DNA of 64,000 bases from contig NZ_JANUCR010000001.1 in the NCBI RefSeq assembly GCF_024807655.1, forward strand, positions 186,001 through 250,000, in the 5' to 3' direction. Positions within the stretch are counted from its first letter, which is position 1; every line of letters begins with the position of its first letter. The translations under genes and the position numbers were made by a program. Under the pieces are notes generated by a model. The model was not told the DNA's origin. It saw only the letters and a list, made by a program, of their open reading frames with translations, and made no database searches. Of this stretch, positions 39,444 to 48,909 are shown one piece after another. Origin of the DNA: Methanococcus voltae (GTDB taxonomy: Archaea > AGJL01 > Methanococci > Methanococcales > Methanococcaceae).

Positions 39444-40073
39444 ATGTCAAACGGTTCGATTAAGGAAAGTTTTTACAAAAAACCGATTGAAATAAACGAC
39501 CCTAACATACGTATTGGTATTATATCAGATACTCATATACCCGATAGACATACTTGCAGAGAGATAGATGATATAAATGAGTGCATAAAAGAACAGTTTT
39601 CAGAATATGTGGAAAATGAACTTAAAAAAGTAGATTTAATAATCCATTGTGGAGATTTAACCTCAAAAGAAGTAATTGAAAAGTTAAATGAGTTAAAAAG
39701 CACAAAATATAAATTAATCCTTGTAAAAGGTAATATCGATAGGTACGACCCTATATTATCAAAAATAGATTTACCTCAAGAATATGAGTTTATTGTAAAT
39801 GGGCTTAAAATTGGAGTAATTCACGGTAATACTATAGAACCACGTGGTGATAAGTTAAAACTGAAATATATGGCACTCGAAAAAGGTTGGGACGTTTTAA
39901 TTTCGGGTCATACCCATATACCGATGATTGAAAGTGTGGAAGGTTTTGATAAAACCATTATGTTATTAAACCCTGGTAGTTTCACTTGTCCAAGAATACC
40001 ATTAAAAACATTTATAATATTAGATTTTGAGAATAATAAATTAAATAAAATAGAATTAAAAGAAGTATTGTAG
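39444..40073 (+). CDS. Metallophosphoesterase, YfcE/MJ0936 family phosphodiesterase
   Basis: 209 residues. Calcineurin-like fold with all metal motifs: GIISDTHIPDRH near 25-36, IIHCGDLTS near 66-74, VKGNIDRYD near 95-103, VIHGNT near 124-129 and SGHTHIP near 153-159. The family hydrolyses small phosphodiesters in vitro; the natural substrate is not known. About 20 extra N-terminal residues precede the fold. ATG follows ACGGTGAAAAA. Confidence 0.9.
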   Translation: MSNGSIKESFYKKPIEINDPNIRIGIISDTHIPDRHTCREIDDINECIKEQFSEYVENELKKVDLIIHCGDLTSKEVIEKLNELKSTKYKLILVKGNIDRYDPILSKIDLPQEYEFIVNGLKIGVIHGNTIEPRGDKLKLKYMALEKGWDVLISGHTHIPMIESVEGFDKTIMLLNPGSFTCPRIPLKTFIILDFENNKLNKIELKEVL

Positions 40074-40176
40074 ATTTAGGATATATTTAAGATATATTTA
40101 TTAGATATTTATTATATAGTTATTATATATTTATAATATTATATTATTAAAATTATTTAATAGAATATTTTTTAAA

Positions 40177-40596
40177 TTATTTGTTCAATGTAGTCAATTT
40201 TTTTAATTTAACTAACATATCGTCCCTTTTATCGTCTACAATTTTTTTATATGAAGATAAAGCACCTGTTGGACATACATCCACACAAATTTCTGAATCA
40301 AATTCCATACAATCATTACATTTTGTAGCAATTCCTGTAGCACCGTCTATTCTTATAGCCCCGATAGGACACACTTCCGTACATAAAGAACAGCCGATAC
40401 ATTTATCATTATCGAGAATTACCCTATCCCCTACTTTTTTAAGTGCATTTTCCGGGCATACTTGAATACACGGAGCACTTTCACAGTGCATACACCTAAT
40501 AGGAATGCCTTCAACGATAAATATTGCGTTATGAGGGCAGGAACGTTCACATCTTCCGCAATCCACACATAACTCGATGTTGGGCATTATTTTCAT
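40177..40596 (-). CDS. porF: Polyferredoxin PorF, pyruvate oxidoreductase accessory protein
   Basis: 139 residues with four cysteine clusters: CVDCGRCERSCP, CMHCESAPCIQVCP, CIGCSLCTEVCP and CNDCMEFDSEICVDVCP. Last gene of porGDABEF. In Methanococcus maripaludis, PorE and PorF are needed for electron transfer to pyruvate oxidoreductase in vivo and for its anabolic direction. The gene order here is identical. ATG follows AGTGGTGATGTT. Confidence 0.93.
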   Translation of the reverse strand: MKIMPNIELCVDCGRCERSCPHNAIFIVEGIPIRCMHCESAPCIQVCPENALKKVGDRVILDNDKCIGCSLCTEVCPIGAIRIDGATGIATKCNDCMEFDSEICVDVCPTGALSSYKKIVDDKRDDMLVKLKKLTTLNK

Positions 40597-40652
40597 AACA
40601 TCACCACTTTAAGATATAATTATTTAGTAAAACTAATAATCCAAAATATAAC

Positions 40653-41174
40653 TTACGGATTATTTACTCTTGAAGAAGAAGTTATTAAAGACATTAAACT
40701 TTTATTTTTAGATTTACCTGCTTTTGAACCTGGCTTTGTGATACTTGCTAAATTTGGTAAATTTTTGAGTTTTTTGGATAATACGATATCTTCAACATCT
40801 ACTACTTCTAAGCATCTTTTAGAACATGCTTTTATACAAGCACATTCGTCATTTTCTTCAATACATAAATCACATTTGTGAGCGGTTTTTTCATTTATGA
40901 AAATTGCACCAAATGGACAAGCTAATGCACATAATCCACAGCCGATACATAATTCCTCGTTTAAGTGAACTACGCCGTTGTTAACGTCTATTGCATTTAC
41001 AGGACATATTTCGCCACAAGGAGCTGAAGCACAGTGTTGGCACACTACTGGGAAGTATTCACCTTGATAATCGAGTATACTTATCCTACTTACCCCGTGA
41101 ACCTCTGAACATGCTTTCATGCAATCTCCACAATTATCACAAGATTTACTATCCAACATGACAATTTTTTTCAT
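40653..41174 (-). CDS. porE: Polyferredoxin PorE, pyruvate oxidoreductase accessory protein
   Basis: 173 residues. HycB-like arrangement: CDNCGDCMKACSEVHG near 13-28, CQHCASAPCGEICPVNAI, CIGCGLCALACPFGAI and CDLCIEENDECACIKAC, enough for four 4Fe-4S clusters. The basic C-terminus after ~150 (KPGSKAGKSKNKSLMSLITS) lacks cysteines and looks flexible. It lies 66 bp after porB and 56 bp before porF. Confidence 0.93.
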   Translation of the reverse strand: MKKIVMLDSKSCDNCGDCMKACSEVHGVSRISILDYQGEYFPVVCQHCASAPCGEICPVNAIDVNNGVVHLNEELCIGCGLCALACPFGAIFINEKTAHKCDLCIEENDECACIKACSKRCLEVVDVEDIVLSKKLKNLPNLASITKPGSKAGKSKNKSLMSLITSSSRVNNP

Positions 41175-41240
41175 AATAAATACACCTTTGAATAAAAATT
41201 TAATTAATAGTACTGAATAGAATTTAAAATTTAATTAAAT

Positions 41241-42134
41241 TTAAATTCCCATCTCTTGACATTTGTGGTCGATTAATTGTTGCATTTCTTCAACGTCTTC
41301 TTCGGTTAAATGCCTGTATCTTTTTTGAGTTTTTAAGTACTCTTCAATTGAAATTCTTTTTGAAGGTTTGTATGTTACCCTATACTCACCATTTTCAATT
41401 TCGTAAAGTGGCCAAATTCCTGCTTTAACTGCCAATCTACCTAATTCAACTGTTTTAGATGCTGGATAACCCCAACCTGTTGTACAAGGCTGTAAAATTT
41501 GAATAAATGCTGGCCCATCAATTTCACAAGCTTTTTTAACTTTGTTCATAAAGTCTTCTGGGTAGCTAATCGAAGCTGTAGCCACATAGGGAATACCGTG
41601 AGCTGCCATAATCATAGGCATATTCTTCTTAGGTCTATTTTCTCCCCTAATTACACTACCTGCTGGTGATGTAGTTGTTGAAGCCATAAATGGAGTTGAA
41701 CCACTTCTTTGAACCCCTGTATTCATATATGCTTCGTTATCGTACATAATATATACCATATCGTGTCCTCTTTCCATTGCACCACTTAATGCTTGGAAAC
41801 CGATATCTGCTGTACCACCATCACCGCCGAAAGCGATTACATTTACTTTTTCGCCTTCGTAAAGTCCTCTTTTTCTTTTTAAGGATTTAACTGCTGCTTC
41901 GATACCACTTGCAACTGCTGCTGCGTTTTCAAATGCAACGTGCATCCAAGGCACTCTCCAAGCTGTTTCTGGGTATGGAGTTGTCATAACTTCGAGACAT
42001 CCGGTAGCGTTTGCTACGATGGTGTTTTTACCTGCTGCTTTTAAAGCTAATCTTGCAACAATTGCTGCTCCACAACCTGCACAACCTCTGTGTCCGGGAG
42101 CAAATAATTCTTCTCTTGGGAATTGTCTTGCCAT
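41241..42134 (-). CDS. porB: Pyruvate:ferredoxin oxidoreductase subunit beta
   Basis: 297 residues. Thiamine pyrophosphate-binding subunit: [20 protein letters not shown] near 104-123 and the downstream [17 protein letters not shown] complete the magnesium-TPP site. Cysteines near the N-terminus (GCAGCGAA) and C-terminal side coordinate a 4Fe-4S cluster. It catalyses reversible acetyl-CoA carboxylation to pyruvate, the first biosynthetic step after CO2 fixation. ATG follows TCGGTGGTAAG. Confidence 0.96.
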   Translation of the reverse strand: MARQFPREELFAPGHRGCAGCGAAIVARLALKAAGKNTIVANATGCLEVMTTPYPETAWRVPWMHVAFENAAAVASGIEAAVKSLKRKRGLYEGEKVNVIAFGGDGGTADIGFQALSGAMERGHDMVYIMYDNEAYMNTGVQRSGSTPFMASTTTSPAGSVIRGENRPKKNMPMIMAAHGIPYVATASISYPEDFMNKVKKACEIDGPAFIQILQPCTTGWGYPASKTVELGRLAVKAGIWPLYEIENGEYRVTYKPSKRISIEEYLKTQKRYRHLTEEDVEEMQQLIDHKCQEMGI

Positions 42135-42273
42135 CTTACCACCGATAAAATTATTAAAATTTTAAGGTTTAATTATTCGTTATAAGTTATTTTGATATTC
42201 TATTAAATTAAGTGTCAAATTAGTTATTAAATTATTAAATTATTAAATTAAATTAAATTATTATTTTATTAAA

Positions 42274-43434
42274 TTATTCTTTTAAGCCAATCCACTTTGT
42301 TTCAGTGTCTTTTGCTTCTTTTTCCACGTGTTCTATGATTTCCTTTATATGTGCCTTTTTTATGTCTCTTCCACCAAGTCCTACTATGTAGTTAGCGGTT
42401 TTAGCTTCTAAGAATGGAGCAACATCGGTAAATAAAGCACCCTTGTTTAAACCTAAGCTTATGTCTTTATCCAAGATTGCGATGTTTTTAGTACCTTTTA
42501 AAGCTTCTTTGATTTGTTCTGTAGGTAAAGGTCTGTAGCTGATGATTTTTAATAAACCGTATTCCTTACCTTCAGCTTTCAACTCATCAATTACATCTTT
42601 GATGGTTCCACATAATGAACCCATTGTAATCAAAACAGTTTCAGCTTTTTCAGTGTTGTAAGTCTCGATTAAACCATTTCCGTAAGCTCTACCGAATTTT
42701 TCAGCGAATTTGTCGTGAACTTCTTCTATAACTTTTAAAGCATTGTCTTGAGCTTGTTGTACATCATATCTTGTTTCCATATACCATTCTGGGTCGCCCA
42801 ACGCACCTTGTGTCATTGGTTTTTCAGGTCTTAAGTATGCGTGTTTAGGTTCGTATTGACCAACAAAGTTTAAAACTTTTTCTTTTTCAGGTATTTCCAC
42901 AGGTTCTACGGTGTGTGTTAAAATAAAACCGTCTAAGTTTACCATTATAGGCAATAAAACATTTTCGTTTTCTGCGATTTTAAATGCCTGAATAATTAAA
43001 TCCAAAGTTTCTTGGTTGTTTTCAGCATATAATTGAATCCATCCAGTATCTCTTTGTGAAATGCTGTCTTGCTGGTCGTTCCAGATATTAATAGGTGCTG
43101 ATAAAGCTCTGTTTGCGTTCATCATTACAATAGGCATTCTCATACCTGCTGCTGCGAATAATATCTCGTGCATTAACGCTAAACCTTGTGATGATGTTGC
43201 AGTGAATGTCCTTGCACCGGTTGCACTTGCACCGACACACGCACTTATTGCTGAGTGTTCGCTTTCTACTTTAATATATTCCGCATTCAATTCCCCATTA
43301 GCTACAAAGTCCGCTAATTTCTCTACAGATGTTGTCTGTGGGGTGATAGGATAAGCGGCTATAACATCAACGTCTGCCAATTTAGCAGCCTCTGCAGCTG
43401 CCGAAGTGCCGGTTATAACTTTAACATTTTGCAT
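42274..43434 (-). CDS. porA: Pyruvate:ferredoxin oxidoreductase subunit alpha
   Basis: 386 residues. Pyrimidine-binding half of the TPP site: VIAAYPITPQTTSVEKLADF near 25-44, with the catalytic glutamate in KVESEHSAIS and the GARTFTATSSQGLALMHEIL stretch. Domain II follows from ~250. ATG follows GGGAGGATAACC. The 139-bp gap to porB contains short ATTAAATT tandem words at 42224-42275. Confidence 0.96.
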   Translation of the reverse strand: MQNVKVITGTSAAAEAAKLADVDVIAAYPITPQTTSVEKLADFVANGELNAEYIKVESEHSAISACVGASATGARTFTATSSQGLALMHEILFAAAGMRMPIVMMNANRALSAPINIWNDQQDSISQRDTGWIQLYAENNQETLDLIIQAFKIAENENVLLPIMVNLDGFILTHTVEPVEIPEKEKVLNFVGQYEPKHAYLRPEKPMTQGALGDPEWYMETRYDVQQAQDNALKVIEEVHDKFAEKFGRAYGNGLIETYNTEKAETVLITMGSLCGTIKDVIDELKAEGKEYGLLKIISYRPLPTEQIKEALKGTKNIAILDKDISLGLNKGALFTDVAPFLEAKTANYIVGLGGRDIKKAHIKEIIEHVEKEAKDTETKWIGLKE

Positions 43435-43569
43435 GGTTATCCTCCCAATAATTTTTTGGAAATTACGATTTTGATAATTTTATATTTGAATTCTTTAAAG
43501 TTTTGATAAATAGTATATTTTTATATTTTTATATTTTGATATTTTCGTTTAATGATTAATTTTAATCAT

Positions 43570-43830
43570 TTATTTTTCTTCTCTTATTCCAGTAATTGCT
43601 TTCACAGGACATTCTTCTTCACAGATTAAGCAACCTTTACAGTAATCGTAATCAATTTTGAAATCTCCGTTTTCATCAGGTTGTATACATCCTTCAGGGC
43701 AGAATATATAACAATTTTCACATTTGATACATTTATCGTTGTCGAGGATAGGTTTGAAAACTCTCCAACTACCAGTTTTGTTATTAATTGAGTTTCCAGG
43801 TTCATATATAATAGTACCTTTATTAACCAT
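43570..43830 (-). CDS. porD: Pyruvate:ferredoxin oxidoreductase subunit delta
   Basis: 86 residues, two 4Fe-4S motifs CIKCENCYIFCP and CKGCLICEEECP, which carry electrons from the TPP site outward. Short N-terminal strand GSWRVFKPILD is typical. ATG follows ACAGGTGGACTT. Order porG-porD-porA-porB is standard for the four-subunit enzyme. Confidence 0.95.
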   Translation of the reverse strand: MVNKGTIIYEPGNSINNKTGSWRVFKPILDNDKCIKCENCYIFCPEGCIQPDENGDFKIDYDYCKGCLICEEECPVKAITGIREEK

Positions 43831-43906
43831 AAGTCCACCTGTTTTCTTAATTTAATTAAATATATTCCTACTTTTTACTACTTTTTACTACTTTTAATCC
43901 AGTATT

Positions 43907-44434
43907 TTAATTTTGAACACTGTTATAAGCTTTTTCAGCTGCTGCTGCGTTCTTTTCTCCTAATTTACCAGGAAATGTTTCTTTAATAGCTTTTTTTAAT
44001 GATTCGAGACTAACTTGATTAGTTAAACCTGCAAAAGCCCCCACCATTGTGGTATTAACAATTGGTACTCCTAAAACGTCTAAGGAAATTCCTGTTGCAT
44101 CAATTGTTTTAACGTCATAACCATTTAAATCGATATCTTTTAATGTGTTTATTAAAATTAACCCGCCTTTCTGCAAACCGCTTGTAACGTCGATAGTATC
44201 CAATAATGTAGGGTCTTGGACAATTACAAAGTTCGGTGCGTATATTTGAGTTCTTAACCTTATTTTTTCATCGTTTATTCTTGTAAATGCCATTACCGGA
44301 GCACCCCTTCTTTCTACTCCAAAAAATGGGAATGCTTGACAGAATTTACCGTCGTAAAATGAAGCTTTGGCAAGAATTTGAGCAGCAGTCACTGCACCTT
44401 GTCCACCTCTTCCGTGAAACCTTACTTCAATCAT
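43907..44434 (-). CDS. porG: Pyruvate:ferredoxin oxidoreductase subunit gamma
   Basis: 175 residues. Begins [20 protein letters not shown], the universal gamma-subunit signature, with [20 protein letters not shown] near 35-54 and [15 protein letters not shown] later. It binds CoA with the alpha subunit. First gene of the operon; ATG follows TTGAGGTGGACAA. The leader upstream is long (about 220 nt) and contains a perfect palindrome, see 44647-44672. Confidence 0.95.
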   Translation of the reverse strand: MIEVRFHGRGGQGAVTAAQILAKASFYDGKFCQAFPFFGVERRGAPVMAFTRINDEKIRLRTQIYAPNFVIVQDPTLLDTIDVTSGLQKGGLILINTLKDIDLNGYDVKTIDATGISLDVLGVPIVNTTMVGAFAGLTNQVSLESLKKAIKETFPGKLGEKNAAAAEKAYNSVQN

Positions 44435-44646
44435 TTGTCCACCTCAAAACGGTTACTTTTATATATTACGTTAAATTCACACGTTAATACATTATAAATA
44501 ATATAGTAATTTTGATTTTTGATTTTTGATTATTGGTTAGTTGAAATTTTTAATTTTTAATTTTTAATGTATATTCAATAATTTGTAATGAATATGTTCT
44601 CAAATATTAATTTGTAAAATGTAATAAATAAACTGTAAGATATTAG

Positions 44647-44672
44647 AATTATAATGATTAATCATTATAATT
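44647..44672. promoter_or_regulatory. Perfect 26-bp palindrome at inferred por transcription start
   Basis: Arm AATTATAATGATT (44647-44659) is followed immediately by its exact reverse complement (44660-44672). It begins 7 bp downstream of the minus-strand TTTATATA box and covers the predicted start near 44656, the usual place for an archaeal repressor operator. Symmetry is seen; function inferred. Confidence 0.6.
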
Positions 44673-44678
44673 ATATAA

Positions 44679-44686
44679 TATATAAA
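44679..44686 (-). promoter_or_regulatory. TATA box for the por operon
   Basis: Minus strand TTTATATA, full match, preceded by AAAAATG as a possible BRE. Predicted start near 44656 gives a leader of about 220 nt. The dyad GGCAAATGCC (44701-44710) is 14 bp upstream, in activator position. Confidence 0.55.
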
Positions 44687-44928
44687 CATTTTTGTTATAA
44701 GGCAAATGCCGTATATAATGTCGATAGAATTATTATAAAAATTAACTAAATTTATCCAAATATTAAAAATAAATTCATAAAATGTAAACTTTTTTAAAAA
44801 AATAATAAATATAGGAATATATCTAATACATATAACTCAGATAAATAACGTATTATAAAAATTAATAACATAGAATTATGGTTAAATAAAATAATATTAA
44901 TGAATAGTAGTACTAATAATAATTATTA

Positions 44929-44964
44929 TAATAATTATACTAATAATTATACTAATAATTATAC
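44929..44964. repeat. Three tandem copies of a 12-bp unit
   Basis: TAATAATTATAC at 44929-44940, 44941-44952 and 44953-44964, then a partial TAATTAT. It lies 70-105 bp upstream of the DUF357 start. Confidence 0.9.
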
Positions 44965-45034
44965 TAATTATAAATGTAATGAATAATGCTAATACGACAT
45001 ATTAAAGTAATATAATAAAAATTAGGGTGTAAAC

Positions 45035-45367
45035 TTGAATATAAAAATCAACCCAGAATACGAAACACAAAAACAAGATGTATTGACATATGCAAAAATA
45101 GAAAATTATTATGATAGAACAGAAGAAGCCATTTCTATCATAAAAAAAGGATTACCATCTGAAAAAAGCTTGCTTCACGATATAGCCATAGATTTCATGA
45201 CTATGATTGAATGTTATTTTTCAGATGCAAAAACATTTATACAAAAAGGAGACTATATAAACGCATTTGCTTCGTTAAATTATGCTTATGGTTGGATAGA
45301 TGCAGGTGCAAGACTTGGCATTTTCAATGTAGGCGACGACGATGTGAGATTTACATTAGCAAAATAG
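45035..45367 (+). CDS. DUF357 family protein
   Basis: 110 residues from a TTG at 45035 after AGGGTGTAAAC. All-helical archaeal family: helix-rich [20 protein letters not shown], then [20 protein letters not shown] near 77-96, which is the conserved family core (a four-helix bundle resembling HEPN/nucleotidyltransferase-associated helices). Function unknown. It is 32 bp upstream of the UPF0212 gene, so the two are likely co-expressed. Confidence 0.82.
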   Translation: MNIKINPEYETQKQDVLTYAKIENYYDRTEEAISIIKKGLPSEKSLLHDIAIDFMTMIECYFSDAKTFIQKGDYINAFASLNYAYGWIDAGARLGIFNVGDDDVRFTLAK

Positions 45368-45399
45368 TAAATAGTGAGAACAGTGAGATTGGTGAAAAA

Positions 45400-45741
45400 A
45401 TGACAAATTATCACGTAAAATTACAAGCAGCATATGTTGCAAAGAATGTAGAAGATGCAGAAGATGCAATAGGAATTGCAATTTCCCAGATAGGTAAATC
45501 TTTGAATAAGGGAAAATTGGACTACGTAGACATTGAGTTAGGATTAACTTTATGTCCAGAATGTAGCGAACCAGTTGATTGCGTGTTAGTGGTTGCGAGA
45601 ACTGCAATTGTAGGTATCATCCTATCAATGAGAGTATTTAACGCAGAAAGTCCGGAACATGCCCTTAGAATCGCAAAAGCTTCAATTGGTAAAGCTTTAA
45701 AAGATATACCACTCGAAGAAATCGATGTTGTAGATTTTTAA
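45400..45741 (+). CDS. UPF0212 family protein (DUF555)
   Basis: 113 residues from the ATG at 45400, after TTGGTGAAAA; an upstream-open reading without this site is rejected. Archaea-only family. One CPEC knuckle ([20 protein letters not shown] near 50-69) with a third cysteine eight residues on, and the repeated pattern [19 protein letters not shown] / [19 protein letters not shown] suggests two related alpha-beta halves. Function unknown; pairs with DUF357. Confidence 0.82.
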   Translation: MTNYHVKLQAAYVAKNVEDAEDAIGIAISQIGKSLNKGKLDYVDIELGLTLCPECSEPVDCVLVVARTAIVGIILSMRVFNAESPEHALRIAKASIGKALKDIPLEEIDVVDF

Positions 45742-45912
45742 GGTAATAAACTAAAATAAAATGTTATTATTAAATTATACGAATATATTATTATATATTT
45801 GTATAAAAATATTTTTCATTCTTTTTTTGAATAATCAATTATAATTTAAACTAATAAAATAATAAAAAAAGTTAAAAAATTTTATTTAAAATAATTAGAA
45901 TCTGTTTTATAT

Positions 45913-47214
45913 TTAGAATCTATTTTCAAATTCAATCATTGTATTTAATACTTTTTCGTCGCTTAAAGGAGCTCCTTGTAATTGTAAACCGACAGGTATG
46001 CCGTTAATATCTCCACATCTTACAACTCCTGCACACATACCACATAGGTTAGTAGGAACTGTTAAAACATCGTAAGCATACATATCCATTGTTGAAATCT
46101 CTTCCCCTAATTTGTGTGGCAATTTAGGAACTGTTGAACCTGCAATAATATCTACTTTGTCAAAAAACTTTATCATTTCCGCTTTCATTGTTCTTCTTGC
46201 TTGTAATGCTTTTTTATAGTACTTTCCGCTGAATTCCTGTTCACTGATTGTTTTACCGATTAAAATTCTTCTGAGAACTTCTTCGCCACAAGCTTCTTCT
46301 ATTGGGTATCCGTATCTTCTACCATCATATTTTCTTGTAGCGGAGAAGAATTCAACGTAATTTATTAAATAGTAAGTAGGCAATGCGATATCTGTATAAT
46401 TATAGTTTAATTCTACAATTTCACAACCAACATCTTCCAAAGCTTGAATACCTTTCTCGATGTTATTTCTAATTTTTTCATCAGTGATGTCCATAAATTC
46501 TTTAACTACCCCTACTTTGTAGTTTTTAACTTCTTCTGTGTTTTTATTGAATTTAGGAGTACTTAATGAAGTAGTTTCGGAAATATCTTTCCCTTTAATT
46601 GCATTTGTTAATAATAAAGCATCTTCTGCGGTTTTTGTCAAAGGTCCAATTTGGTCAAGACTCATTGATAAATCGCATAAACCTTGCCTACTTACAACAC
46701 CGTATGATGGTTTAAATCCAACTACGCCACAATGACTTGCAGGGTTTCTAATACTACCCCCCGTATCACTACCTAATGTCATATCACACAAGTCTCCAGC
46801 TACTGCGGAAGCGCTACCGCTACTTGAACCACCTGGTATTCTGTCCAAAGCTGCTGCATTTTTTGTTGGACCATAGTAGGATGTTTCACCACTGCTACCA
46901 CTTGCAAACTCGTCCATATTTGTCATACCAATAATTAAAGCACCTTGAGACTTTAATTTTTTAATAACGGTTGCATCGTAGGTTCCAATATAATTACTCA
47001 ATGTTTTTGATGCGCAAGAAATGGTATATCCTTCAACGTTTATGTTAGATTTAATACCAATTATTTTTCCATATAATGGTTTATTCTTTAAAGCATCGTT
47101 TTTTTCTAAGTCTTGTGCTTCTTTTAAAACTCTTTCGGGTTTTACTTCTATAAAAGCGTTTAAATCAGATTTTTCTATTTTTTCGAGATATTCCTGAGCC
47201 CTATTGATAATCAT
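45913..47214 (-). CDS. gatA: Aspartyl/glutamyl-tRNA amidotransferase subunit A
   Basis: 433 residues. Amidase-signature enzyme releasing ammonia from glutamine for Asp-tRNA(Asn) or Glu-tRNA(Gln) conversion. Ser-cisSer-Lys triad: K55 (GIKSNI), S130 (PGGSSSG) and S154 (SDTGGSIRNP). Acceptor-tunnel residues follow in SMSLDQIGPLTKTAEDALLL. In methanogens GatDE makes Gln-tRNA, so this GatCAB member probably serves Asn-tRNA. gatB and gatC are not in the window. ATG follows AAAGGTGATTTA. Confidence 0.94.
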   Translation of the reverse strand: MIINRAQEYLEKIEKSDLNAFIEVKPERVLKEAQDLEKNDALKNKPLYGKIIGIKSNINVEGYTISCASKTLSNYIGTYDATVIKKLKSQGALIIGMTNMDEFASGSSGETSYYGPTKNAAALDRIPGGSSSGSASAVAGDLCDMTLGSDTGGSIRNPASHCGVVGFKPSYGVVSRQGLCDLSMSLDQIGPLTKTAEDALLLTNAIKGKDISETTSLSTPKFNKNTEEVKNYKVGVVKEFMDITDEKIRNNIEKGIQALEDVGCEIVELNYNYTDIALPTYYLINYVEFFSATRKYDGRRYGYPIEEACGEEVLRRILIGKTISEQEFSGKYYKKALQARRTMKAEMIKFFDKVDIIAGSTVPKLPHKLGEEISTMDMYAYDVLTVPTNLCGMCAGVVRCGDINGIPVGLQLQGAPLSDEKVLNTMIEFENRF

Positions 47215-47506
47215 TAAATCACCTTTTAATTAATACCACATATAATGTTATTTTAATGTTATTATAATATCATTCTTCTTTAGGGTATTTTAATTATAAT
47301 ATTGCGAGTCTATAATTTTAAATAAATAAGATATAATTATTATATTAAATTACTTAATTAAATAAAAACTTTGTGTAATTTTTTCATAAATTATAAAAAT
47401 AAATCCAATATATTTCAATATAAATCCGAATTACAAGTTAAAAAAAGTTAAAAAATAATGGGTAATAAACTATATTTTTGATATACCATATATTTCGTAT
47501 ATTTTT

Positions 47507-47532
47507 TATAGTTTATAGCGTATAGTTTATAG
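47507..47532. repeat. Paired 12-bp direct repeat between agcS and gatA
   Basis: TATAGTTTATAG occurs at 47507-47518 and 47521-47532, separated by CG. It sits 24 bp after the agcS stop within the 342-bp gap before gatA, which otherwise shows no gene. Could be part of the gatA promoter region or agcS terminator. Confidence 0.6.
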
Positions 47533-47556
47533 ATTATACTAATTTAGCATCAAAAC

Positions 47557-48909
47557 TTATTCTTGAGTTGTTTCTGCTTTTTTAATTTTTTGGAAATCTT
47601 TTGTTTCAGATACTACAACTTTTAAGAGCAATAAAATACCAATTAAGTTAGGTATAGCCATTGCACCGTTTAAAGTATCTGCAATATCCCAAACAAGTTT
47701 TAAGTCAGCTGTTGAACCCCAAATAACAACCAATACAAAAATTATTCTGTATATATGTGCTATTTTTGAGCTACCGATTAAGTATTCCAAACATTTTTCA
47801 CCGTAGTAAGTCCAACCTAAGATTGTGGTGTATGCAAAGAATGGTAATGCAATCATAACAATCCAACCACTGTTTGGTAATAATGAATCAAATGCTGCCA
47901 TTGTAAGCTGTGCACCTTCTAAACCACTTGTTAAAAGACCTGATTTTAGTGTAGCAATTGTTAAAGCTAATCCCGTAATTGAACATATGATTATGGTGTC
48001 TATAAATGTACCAGTCATTGAAATTAAACCCTGTCTTCCAGGGTGGTCTGTTTTAGCCGCTGCCGCTGCAATCGGAGCACTACCTAAACCTGCCTCATTT
48101 GAAAATACACCTCTTGCAACCCCATATCTCATTACAGTACCAATTGCACCACCTGCAACTGCCGTACCTGTGAAAGCATCGTTTACAATATAAGATAAAG
48201 CTGGGAGTATATACTGTGCATTTAATATTAAAACAGCTGCACCAGTTAAGAAATAGAATACTGCCATAAATGGAACAATATATGAAGTAACTCTACCGAT
48301 TGACTTAATACCGCCCATAGTAACTGCGGCAACTAAAACTGCTATCATTATACCGATATATAATGGTTCAATACCTAATGGTGATAATGCGGAAGCAATT
48401 GAGTTAACCTGCGCTACATTACCAATACCGAATGCTGCGAAAGCTCCAAAGAAAGCAAATAAAACAGCTAACCATTTAATACCTGCACCTTTCTCAATGT
48501 AGTACATTGGACCTCCTGCCATTTCGCCAGCATCGTCAGTAATTCTGTACTTAACAGCTAAAACTGCCTCAGCGTATTTTGTAGCCATACCAAATAACGC
48601 AGCAATCCACATCCAGAAAATAGCACCAGGACCACCAAGTGTAAATGCAGTAGCCACACCCACAATATTACCAGTACCGATTGTAGCTGATAAAGCTGTG
48701 GTTAAAGCCTGAAATGGAGAAATATCCCCTTCAACTTTTTTATCGGATTTTTTAAACATTAACTTAAAAGCGTAAGGTAATTGTATAAATTGATAACCTT
48801 TTAAAAGAATTGTAAGGATTACACCTGTACCTACCAACAAAGTAAGCATATAAGGTCCCCATACAATACTATTTAATTCGCCCATAAAAGACATAAAAAC
48901 GTCTAACAT
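47557..48909 (-). CDS. agcS: Alanine/glycine:cation symporter AgcS
   Basis: 450 residues, about eleven membrane segments. AGCS family (LeuT-like fold). Conserved ALTTALSATIGTGNIVGVAT near 66-85 contains the unwound helix-1 GTGN of the substrate site, and KYAEAVLAVKYR follows. GVFSNEAGLGSAPIAAAAAK near 267-286 is the family signature. The M. maripaludis homologue was crystallised with alanine and is sodium dependent. ATG precedes a leader with GAAGTGGTATT. A carrier allowing alanine use as nitrogen source. Confidence 0.93.
   Translation of the reverse strand: MLDVFMSFMGELNSIVWGPYMLTLLVGTGVILTILLKGYQFIQLPYAFKLMFKKSDKKVEGDISPFQALTTALSATIGTGNIVGVATAFTLGGPGAIFWMWIAALFGMATKYAEAVLAVKYRITDDAGEMAGGPMYYIEKGAGIKWLAVLFAFFGAFAAFGIGNVAQVNSIASALSPLGIEPLYIGIMIAVLVAAVTMGGIKSIGRVTSYIVPFMAVFYFLTGAAVLILNAQYILPALSYIVNDAFTGTAVAGGAIGTVMRYGVARGVFSNEAGLGSAPIAAAAAKTDHPGRQGLISMTGTFIDTIIICSITGLALTIATLKSGLLTSGLEGAQLTMAAFDSLLPNSGWIVMIALPFFAYTTILGWTYYGEKCLEYLIGSSKIAHIYRIIFVLVVIWGSTADLKLVWDIADTLNGAMAIPNLIGILLLLKVVVSETKDFQKIKKAETTQE

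Larger units (their letters stand above)
44435..45034. other. 600-bp divergent region por operon / DUF357 gene
   Basis: No gene seen. Holds the inferred por promoter (44679-44686) with a 26-bp palindrome just downstream and a GGCAAATGCC dyad just upstream, and three tandem 12-mers (44929-44964) before the DUF357 gene. Confidence 0.6.

Noticed and set aside
42224-42275. ATTAAATT tandem words between porA and porB as an operator
   Set aside because: Imperfect, simple A/T sequence within an operon; no dyad and no promoter-like arrangement.
44929-44964. Possible CRISPR-like repeats
   Set aside because: Units are 12 bp and directly adjacent with no spacers; no cas genes in the window. Other repeat arrays fail for the same reason.
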